Below are positions 56,769 to 64,000 of a DNA stretch of 64,000 nt, one piece after another. The stretch comes from Lamellibrachia columna (lineage: Eukaryota; Annelida; Polychaeta; Sabellida; Siboglinidae). Within the stretch, counting starts at the first letter, position 1, and each line of letters opens with the position of its first letter. A program made the translations under genes and the position numbers. Under the pieces are notes generated by a model, which did no database searches, was not told where the DNA came from, and saw only the letters and a program-made list of their open reading frames with translations. The DNA lies in contig OY759263.1 of assembly GCA_963662155.1 (NCBI GenBank), positions 15,499,194 to 15,563,193 of the forward strand, read 5' to 3'.

Positions 56769-57339
56769 TCAAACGGCCTGTATTTGAACATTGTGACAAC
56801 CCAGGCTAGCTTCATGTTGCAAAATCCGTACCACAGTGTTTGGCAATGACACCTCCAGTACAGTGACCGAATCAGAAATTAGTTTGGTGAGTTTATTCCA
56901 CAGAGGGCGCCTTATATCCCAGGGCTGTGAGCAGTCTTGTTCAATGAGGTTGATGATCTTTACTTGGCGGTACAGCGTCAGATTACCATGTTGAGGTGGA
57001 TCAAACTTCAGTGATACATCATCAGTGTAGTCAGGATTATAAGCAGGAAGGATGTAAACCATATCTGGGGAAGCTGAATACTTCCCACAGTTTTCTTGCA
57101 TTGTTACCATGGTGACAGATGATGGGGAAAGACACCACATCCTCTCTCAAACATCTGAAGAGTAGGGGAATCTGATCTATTCCTTATGATGACTAACAAC
57201 TTGCCTTCAACAAAGAGTGCTGGCTCCTCATCAGTCCTGTGTTCCCACACAGTGAAGTAGACTGTGTTTTCCCTGTAGCAGTCGGCACAAGGAGTATAAG
57301 TCAACACGCCATCAAGAGCCAGGCTCAGTTGAGAAACAT
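56769..57339 (-). pseudogene. Exon of an extracellular-type protein, frameshifted
   Basis: Acceptor GTGTGACAG leads into a phase-1 frame: L-D-G-V-L-T-Y-T-P-C-A-D-C then V-Y-F-T-V-W-E and V-E-G-K-L-L-V-I-I-R. After about 57,130 the coding signal moves to another frame: Y-N-P-D-Y-T-D-D-V-S-L-K-F, H-G-N-L-T-L. Repeats of the form D-G-x-L-x-Y-T-P ... D-x-x-x-F-x-V are typical of cadherin-like extracellular beta-sandwich repeats, but I cannot name the family. Either a small indel or a missed splice explains the frame change. The rest of the gene is not in the window. Confidence 0.5.
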
Positions 57340-57344
57340 CTGTC

Positions 57345-57690
57345 ACACAAACACAAACACTTCAGCTGTAACCCAAACCCACCTGTCACACAAACACATC
57401 AAGAAAACTGTTATGTTGGAACTTAACCAATGATATATTAAATCAATGGTAACCTGACCGACGAATTGGTCAAGAAATTTAATGGATGAGAAACCCTAAT
57501 AGATTAATAATCCAACATTACAATAATCAATATATTCATCAATGAGTTGTTCAAAAAAGTTATCCATCAACATATTAAAACAACCAATCAGCCAGCCAAC
57601 ACATGAAATTACCCATTCTGTTGGTGAATGAATGTATCAGAACCTCTGTTATTGGATAGCTATAACTGTTCAATATACCAGTGCTTCTCA
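57345..57690. other. No gene seen
   Basis: Repeated CACACAAACACA words near 57,345-57,390, otherwise nothing recognised. Confidence 0.4.
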
Positions 57691-58560
57691 CTTTAAAGTC
57701 TCCTTTACACAAGTTGTGCATCTTTATTTTGACATCTGTCTAAAAATGTGCTGTATTATGGGGGATATCTCTTTAGCAGTTTCCTTTAGTATTTTCGCAG
57801 TAATGTCGGATGGCCCTGGCGCTTTGTTGGAGTTTAGAGCTACAAGCTGTTTTATGATGCCGCTTAGTCCGATTTCTAGGGTTTGAATTGAGGGAGATGG
57901 TGATGGGCCTTTTGTTGGGATAGGAAATTGTTCATTTGTAAAAAAATTGATTTGAAGAGGTCATTGAGAGCATTTGCTTTGTCATGGTCGGCTGTTTTCA
58001 AGTCGTTATTTACTTTTAGTACTGGAATGCCAAGATTTTTTGTTTTGTTTTGTCTGATGAAAGACCAAAATTGTTTTGGATTTGTCGTCAAACTTTCTCC
58101 CATGTTGTTAATGTAACTGTTATAGGATTTGGTCACTTCTTTGGTGATAACTTTCTTAAATTTTCCCAATCTTTTTTTGTTTGGCTTTAGCAAGAGTTTT
58201 GTCCCTTTTTCTCTGTAGGCTTCTTGTGGTTCAGTGTAGGTGTTGTTTAGATTTTGTCATGGGGCTAGCGATGGATTCTCCTATCAGGTTAGTGTAGTGT
58301 TTATGAAAGAAGTCCCAATTTGAGTTTACATCTTGTTCATCTGGTTTTCGAATAAAGTACTGCTGAGCTAGCTGGGTGCATTTCGCTTCAAGGGATTCCC
58401 AGTTTGCAGATCTGTAGTTGTATACTTTGTGTGGTGGTTTGTTTTTTCTGAGAATGGCTTCATGATCGCTCATGCCAGCCACTGTGTTTATGTTGGAAAT
58501 AAAGGATGGGTTTGATGTAAGTACTAGGTCTAATATATTTCCGGAATCTAATCGGTTGGG
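57690..58560 (-). mobile_element. 3' part of a LINE split by a nested insertion
   Basis: On the minus strand: end of an endonuclease (L-D-S-G-N-I-L-D-L-V-L-T-S-N-P, then G-M-S-D-H-E-A-I-L at about 58,460), linker (to about 57,900), and RT start (N-K-A-P-G-P-S-D-I near 57,800). The RT then degrades. The matching 5' part is at 61,676-62,650. Confidence 0.88.
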
Positions 58561-58904
58561 TTCAGAACGAAAACAAAATGGCAGGCATTGGTGTGGCTCT
58601 GGTGAAGGGTTGCAAGATGACTAACGTTTTTGCACCAATGACGTGTGCCTGTACACACAAAGTAGTGTGCTAGAGCCATAAGTGTACAGAGCACTGAGGT
58701 ATGTGGAAACCGTGAGAGGTGGATGTGTGAATTTATCTGAATTGATAGTTTAAATCAGCTGTACATTGGACCATCTACAGTCTGGGCCTATGTGCAGTCA
58801 ACCTAAACATTTGCAGCTGAAGGGTGTGACTATCCTTCTACCAAATTGCGTAACGCCCTCCAGAACAAATCAGATGTAAACATGAGACAATACGTGGTGT
58901 CAAC

Positions 58905-59711
58905 ATGACAACCACACGCAGAAGCCGGCGTATATCGTCATCTAGTGGTTCAATAGCAATTGAAAATGAAGACTTTGTTAGTGGAATGTTGGCTGCGCTT
59001 ACCAACAAAGAAGTTATTGGAAAATTGCAAGCAGTTATCGTAAATGACTTACGGAAAGAAGTCGCATACCTCAGATGTGTTATCGAAAAGAAAGATGCAA
59101 CAATAGAGTCACTTACAAAACGAGTCGATGACCTGGAAGTCGCACTTGATGACCATGAACAATACTCAAGGAGAAACTCACTGAGACTTTTCGGTCTTGT
59201 GGAAAGCGAAAACGAGGACATAACTAAACGAACAATAGATGTACTAAATGAATCAATGAATCAAAAACTGAGTCCGCCCCTCCGATTGGAGGAGATTGAC
59301 CGAATTCATCGAGTCGGACCCAGGGACAAGCCATCAAGACCAGTGCTTGTCAAATTTGCAACATACGCGAGCCGTAGGCGAATCTACAAAGCCAGGGTAG
59401 GATTAAATCCCAACCCACGTAGACCGCGATGGGATAAGAGAGCCGATGCATCAAGCAGCGTCGACACAGACCTGCCTGACACAGCAGGTAAGCCACATGA
59501 ACAGAGTCAAGGCACCAGGACTCAAGTCCTATTCCTGAATGAGGACCTAACGCAGACCAGAGCCAGACTGCTCTACAACTGCCGGGTTGCAAAAAGGAAG
59601 ACGTTGATAAATGACTGTTGGTCGTCAGATGGGACCATCCTCATAAAGAACATTGCGAACAAAGTAATCGTTATCAAGACTCTTAAAGAATTGAATGACA
59701 ATGCCAAATAA
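58905..59711 (+). CDS. LINE ORF1 (coiled coil plus RRM-like)
   Basis: 268 codons, intact. A basic, serine-rich start is followed by a heptad-like region (about residues 45-85), then E-Q-Y-S-R-R-N-S-L-R-L-F-G, the RNP-like strand found in ORF1 proteins of L1-type and related LINEs. Later come I-H-R-V-G and R-P-V-L-V-K-F. Such proteins trimerise and bind the element's RNA. ORF2 starts about 190 bp downstream. Confidence 0.8.
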   Translation: MTTTRRSRRISSSSGSIAIENEDFVSGMLAALTNKEVIGKLQAVIVNDLRKEVAYLRCVIEKKDATIESLTKRVDDLEVALDDHEQYSRRNSLRLFGLVESENEDITKRTIDVLNESMNQKLSPPLRLEEIDRIHRVGPRDKPSRPVLVKFATYASRRRIYKARVGLNPNPRRPRWDKRADASSSVDTDLPDTAGKPHEQSQGTRTQVLFLNEDLTQTRARLLYNCRVAKRKTLINDCWSSDGTILIKNIANKVIVIKTLKELNDNAK

Positions 59712-59897
59712 GGCATCATGGACTTACATACCCAGCTTCAGTGCTCCGTACCTGTATACACCAAACTATGATTGTATACAGCAAATTCGCTAAGTGCTAT
59801 GATATAGTGCTATGTTCTTGTAATTGCAAATGTTTTTCTTTTTCTTTCCACTGTGTTTACATGAATTCTATTTACATGTTCATTCAAACATATTTTA

Positions 59898-61463
59898 TTG
59901 ATGCCAAAACAGTGTTGTATATGTAAAAGGTATGTTAATAAGCATACTTCCTTAACCTGTACAATTTGTTCTTGTGTATATCATACTAAATGTTTACCTT
60001 ATTTGCAAATTAATGATGTGAAGCTAATTACCAACTGGCACTGCATTAAATGCATTTCGTCTATTCTGCCATTTAATCATTTCAAAAATGACTATGATTT
60101 CCTCAATGCCATCTCTGATGATTGGTTTGATGTTACGAATATATCGTTTTATGATTTACAAAATAAGCTTCTTAATCCTTTTGATTTGAATAATAATAGC
60201 TACAGTTTGCCTATGTACAATAATGATCCGGATTTGCAATATTTTAATAACGTTTACTCAGCCGTACAAAATAACTGTGACTACTTTGTTGAAGACACAT
60301 TTATTAACAAATGTTCTCAACTGTCACCAATGAACAAAATGTTTTCTTTACTACACATTAACATTCGAAGTATTAGCAAACATCTACATGAATTAGATCA
60401 GTATCTCAATGTACTAAATCATAATTTTTCGGTTATTGGTATAAGCGAAACATGGTGTCAAGACTACAATGTCAACAGTTGTGATTTACCAGGATACAAA
60501 GCAGAACATATTTATAGGCACACTAAAGTTGGTGGTGGTGTTGCCCTCTACATTAAAGACAATATTGCATACCACACTAGATTAGACATTACTAAATTAA
60601 ATGATTATATAGAATGTCAGTTTATAGAGATTCATAAAGATAGTAATTCATATGGTAAAAATATTATAGTTGGTGTCATATACAGACCGCCAAACAATGA
60701 TATAAACAAATGTATTGATGAAATGTCTAATATACTTGATATTCTTAACAATGAAAACAAATTATGTTACATTATGGGTGACTTTAACATTAATCTGTTT
60801 AACCATGAAGTACATGTACCAACATGTAATTTTTTAAACTTGATGTTTTTTAACTCTTATATTCCATTAATAAATAAACCAACAAGGGTAACTAATCAAT
60901 CGGCAACATTAATTGATAACATTTTTACAAATAATCTTAAAAACATGCTCCAGGGCATTATGTATACAGATATATCTGACCACTTCCCAATATTTCTCAT
61001 TGATAATAATTGCAAATTAACCAACAATCTTAAATACACAACAAACAACTCATATTGTTCAAGTATTATAAAGGTTCAAAAGAAAGCAGTGAGAATGCTC
61101 GTATCAGCTAATATATCAACCCATACAAAACCTATCTTTAAACTACTAAACATCTTAACGTTTAGACAACTATATGTCTATTCAATACAAATGTTTATGT
61201 ATAAATACAACAGTGGTCTTCTACCAACAATCTTTGGTAATATGTTTAAACTTAATCAAGATGTTCATAGTTACAATACAAGGCAATCTACACAAATACA
61301 CATATCCATGGCAACTTTAGAAATAAGACTTCGTTCTGTAAGAATTAAGGGTGCTATAATTTGGAATTATTTTAACACAAGACTCAACTTTACTTCTTAT
61401 TCAATAATTAACTACAAATGTATACTTAAGCAATTTATATTACACAACGATGTCAATATATAA
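59898..61463 (+). CDS. LINE ORF2 derivative: PHD finger + endonuclease + C-terminal region, no RT
   Basis: 521 codons without a stop. Residues 5-55 form a PHD-like finger (C-C-I-C, C-T-I-C, Y-H-T-K-C, W-H-C-I-K-C). Residues about 145-365 are an APE-type endonuclease with N-I-R-S, I-S-E-T-W-C, G-G-G-V-A-L-Y-I, I-M-G-D-F-N-I and I-S-D-H-F-P-I. About ten residues later the protein continues as the normal post-RT C-terminal region (V-Q-K-K-A-V-R, then K-G-A-I-I-W-N). The entire RT, usually several hundred residues, is missing yet the frame is kept. Confidence 0.85.
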   Translation: MMPKQCCICKRYVNKHTSLTCTICSCVYHTKCLPYLQINDVKLITNWHCIKCISSILPFNHFKNDYDFLNAISDDWFDVTNISFYDLQNKLLNPFDLNNNSYSLPMYNNDPDLQYFNNVYSAVQNNCDYFVEDTFINKCSQLSPMNKMFSLLHINIRSISKHLHELDQYLNVLNHNFSVIGISETWCQDYNVNSCDLPGYKAEHIYRHTKVGGGVALYIKDNIAYHTRLDITKLNDYIECQFIEIHKDSNSYGKNIIVGVIYRPPNNDINKCIDEMSNILDILNNENKLCYIMGDFNINLFNHEVHVPTCNFLNLMFFNSYIPLINKPTRVTNQSATLIDNIFTNNLKNMLQGIMYTDISDHFPIFLIDNNCKLTNNLKYTTNNSYCSSIIKVQKKAVRMLVSANISTHTKPIFKLLNILTFRQLYVYSIQMFMYKYNSGLLPTIFGNMFKLNQDVHSYNTRQSTQIHISMATLEIRLRSVRIKGAIIWNYFNTRLNFTSYSIINYKCILKQFILHNDVNI

Positions 61464-61675
61464 CATGTATCACAATCACAATTTCTTCGTTCTCTACACC
61501 TGCACGCTATTTTTGTGTTTAATACTATGATATATGTATTGAAATATATACTAGGGAGTATAACATTGTATAATGTTCTTCCCTTATTGTTCTCTTTACA
61601 TTATCATATAGGGATTACCTTGGTTTGATTTGTATATATTGTAGAGTTACAATAAATTTGATTTGATTTGATTTG

Positions 61676-62650
61676 ATCATTTACTATATTAACAAGTCCA
61701 AATTCCCCAACTATTTCAATTAGTTTGTCATGTTTCGCAGCTGTTTGTTGGTTTGTTGCACACAAATTCTCCCAGTCGATGTCAGGAAGGTTTAGATCTC
61801 CAGCTAGAATGACAGATGGGGTATCTTGCAGCTACGGTATAGGATGCAGAGAGATTCATGTAAGGCTTCTAGAGATGTGTAGTCATTTGGAGGTCTGTAG
61901 TAGGTTGCCAGATAGATAGATAGCTTTTTTATGCACAAAGTTTATTTTTGATCAAATAATTTCACAGGTTGTGTTTAGTTTGTCTTGGGGGCTGCTATAA
62001 CGTCATTTTAGAGTGCTATAAAAACACCTCCACCGTGGATGTTACAATATTTTTGGATTGCTTCATAATTTGTGGGGAGCACAGAGTATGTGGGGATACT
62101 TGAGTTGAGTTTGGTTTTAACTAGAAGGATTATGTCAGGGTTTGTTGAGTTTATTGTTGCCTGCCGTAGGGATACTCTGTTAGTGTTCTTGATGCTGAAT
62201 GCAGTATCTTTGCTTGGTCAGGAGTAGAAGTATTAGCTGGATTTGGTGCAAATGTAGGGTTCGTATCATCAGAGATATTTGTGTAGTCACTGCTGTTTGG
62301 AAGTGACTCAAGGACTGAGTAAGGGTTTGGAGTATTAATGTTGCTGGTGAATAGATACTCAGAATAGTTTGGCAATCCACAGCAAGAACAGAACCACAGC
62401 ACACTACAATATTTTAATTGTTCATATGTGGTGTCATTAATTTGGACACATGCAGTATGGTACTAACTGTCACATTGATCACACTGTATGGCATGGTGGT
62501 GATCATGTACCTCATGGCTGCAGGTGCCACATGGATATTTTGGAGAGGGATCTGAGGTGGGACCAGGGTTTGGATGAATGTACCCTGCTTGTATTATAAG
62601 GCCACACAGATATAATAGAGATAGGGTACAGGGCTTAGTTGGCATCATTT
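61676..62650 (-). mobile_element. 5' part of the split LINE: PHD finger and endonuclease start
   Basis: On the minus strand it begins with G-Y-I-H-P-N-P-G-P, a signature of ORF2 N-termini in several Jockey-superfamily LINEs. A PHD-like finger (C-G-T-C, C-D-Q-C, W-F-C-S-C-C) follows, then endonuclease with N-P-D-I-I-L-L, G-G-G-V-F and L-A-G-D-L-N-L-P-D-I-D-W near 61,790. A TAG codon lies in the finger at about 62,463, where this family usually has tryptophan. The rest is at 57.7-58.56 kb. Confidence 0.85.
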
Positions 62651-62659
62651 TATTTTTTC

Positions 62660-63385
62660 TTTGTGGTTGAGAACGTGGGGAATGGTGGCAGGTTTCTTGT
62701 CAGCATGGCTGAGAATGTTGTTGTGGAATCCTCATTGTTGGTGGCAATTTGACACAGGTACAGAGGTGAGAGTGGTGTTAAATAAAGTAGTCTTGAATTT
62801 TCTTGTAAAAGTATGTATTAGTAGATGTTTGCTATAACTTGCCTTTAGAGGGCTAAAGTCACATTAGATGAAATATGTACTAAACTGTTTAAAAGTGATG
62901 TGCAGGGTTTGGGCTAGTGCGAACATAGACAGATAGTCAGTAGGAAATCTAGATGTGTGTTATGTCTGTGGTCCTCGGCTGACTCAGGAACTCTGGGTAT
63001 ATGAAAATACAGGGGTGGCAATGAAGCACCCGAAGAAGTGCCTGTTTCTTAGTACAAGATGTGATAAAAACAGGGTAGGATTAGAAATTCTAAGCTAAGT
63101 GTATCTAGTTTATATTTATAAATAATACACAGTATATTGAAATTTTAATACATGCACTATTTTTAGTTGTGTTGGGGATGATTTGGGTTTCGCGAGTTTT
63201 AACGACTACAGTTTACATCCGTCATCTTGATTTGTTCATTGTTAAGCAAGGTAAACGTGGCTGATTGAGTAAATTTGGTTTAGGAACGTGTGATATCTAA
63301 TGTTATAACACGATTATATTCTGATTTTGACACTGTTGCATATCTGTAAGATTGGGGTGTAAAGAGCCTTTAGAAATGTCACGAA
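62660..63385. other. No gene seen
   Basis: Could be 5' UTR of the minus-strand LINE, or unique sequence. Confidence 0.4.
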
Positions 63386-63390
63386 CCTGT

Positions 63391-63690
63391 CACTATGAGA
63401 CAGGATATGACAAGACAGACACTAACCTGTCATTATGAGACAGGAGTTGACCAGACAGACACTAATATGTCACTATGAGACAGTAGATGACAAGACAAAC
63501 ACTAACCTGTCACTATGAGACAGGAGATGACATATCAGACATAAACATGTCACTATGAGACAGGAGATGACAAGACAGACATTAATATGTCACCATGAGA
63601 CAGGAGATTACAAAATAAACACTAACGTGTCACTATGAGACAGGAGATGACAAGACAGACATTAACCTGTCACTATGAAACAGGAGATGA
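63391..63690. repeat. 40-bp minisatellite, 8 copies
   Basis: CACTATGAGACAGGAGATGA plus CAAGACAGACACTAACCTGT, exact 40-bp period at 63,391, 63,431, 63,471 and onward, with point variants. Confidence 0.97.
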
Positions 63691-63699
63691 TAGTCATGG

Positions 63700-63760
63700 G
63701 TTAATTTCAATTGTTAATTTAATTAACTCAATTAATTTAATTTAATTAATTGATTTACAA
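63700..63760. repeat. AATTAATTTAATT tract
   Basis: AT-rich self-complementary tract, similar to those at 38.6 and 55.1 kb. Confidence 0.7.
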
Positions 63761-63814
63761 GAAAAGGTAAAGGCTAAATAAACTTCACCAAAAGGGGGTA
63801 ATTTTATTTTATTT

Positions 63815-63990
63815 TATTGACAAATTCCAAATTACCTCTCAATTAAGTGCTCATTTAACAGTAGGTATTACTGTATAGTTCACACCCATGTTACTCAGGC
63901 ATTTCCAAAAGGCAATCACCATTCCAGTGATTAGTCTGACAGAGATAAGGTTAAGGTATGTATGAATGGGAGGGAGAATATCTCTCAACA
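63815..63990. repeat. Dispersed repeat, related to 7.3 kb
   Basis: Same order of phrases as 7,293-7,475: ATTGACAAATTCC, CTCTCAATT, CATTTAACAGT, then ATGAATGGGAGG. Confidence 0.6.
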
Positions 63991-64000
63991 TTAATACTGT

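Larger units (their letters stand above)
58561..61675 (+). mobile_element. Nested LINE, RT-deleted, inserted in another LINE
   Basis: Contains a complete ORF1 and a 521-codon ORF2 lacking the RT. It ends in AATAAATTTGATTTGATTTG, a (TTGAT)n tail. Both junctions are precise: the host LINE frame reads across 61,676 and 58,560 without lost or duplicated codons. About 3.1 kb. Confidence 0.9.

Overview
The window is from an animal nuclear genome, most likely a marine invertebrate. It has split genes with GT-AG introns, EGF, chitin-binding and PAN-like extracellular modules, a ubiquitin E4 ligase gene, dense dinucleotide microsatellites and several clades of non-LTR retrotransposon. The phylum cannot be fixed from the sequence alone. 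Nothing suggests a prokaryotic operon, a CRISPR array or a phage.

Layout. 0.3-4.3 kb: a decayed Ty3/gypsy LTR retrotransposon on the plus strand, with both LTRs, a polypurine tract and broken protease, RT, RNase H and integrase. 6.8-22 kb: a minus-strand gene for a modular extracellular protein. I place ten complete exons, all compatible with phase-1 junctions: eight EGF modules, one chitin-binding (CBM14/peritrophin-A) module and a terminal PAN/apple-like module. There is also one truncated EGF exon. Its introns hold LINE copies, a hAT-type MITE and four minisatellites. 22.7-24.1 kb: a minus-strand CR1-like LINE fragment. 24.6-25.5 kb: a fold-back element. 27.4-34.6 kb: plus-strand exons of a UBE4A-like U-box ubiquitin ligase, with segments and splice signals missing. 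Its introns carry a near-perfect 106-bp-arm palindrome and a tRNA-derived SINE. 36.7-40.4 kb: a MULE-like transposase relic, a truncated second copy and a CR1 fragment. 41.2-43.3 kb: a minus-strand L2-like LINE. 45-48.8 kb: the best CR1-like copy. 49.8-53.3 kb: a plus-strand L2-like LINE. 56-56.6 kb: a 27-bp minisatellite. 56.8-57.3 kb: a fragment of a minus-strand extracellular-type gene. 57.7-62.7 kb: one LINE split by a second LINE with a very sharp junction. 63.4-63.7 kb: a 40-bp minisatellite.

How it fits together. Two host loci are clear, the EGF/chitin-binding gene and the UBE4A-like gene, plus one host exon fragment. They are divergently arranged around the 22-27 kb repeat zone. Most of the rest is transposon DNA in different states of decay. 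One CR1-like family is present at least six times and shares a 3' end with a short TTGTTAAATC-type repeat. The points most worth checking are the apparent breakdown of the UBE4A-like gene, the recent tandem duplication of an EGF exon, the palindrome at 30.6 kb, and a LINE whose RT domain has been removed in frame, joining endonuclease to C-terminal region.
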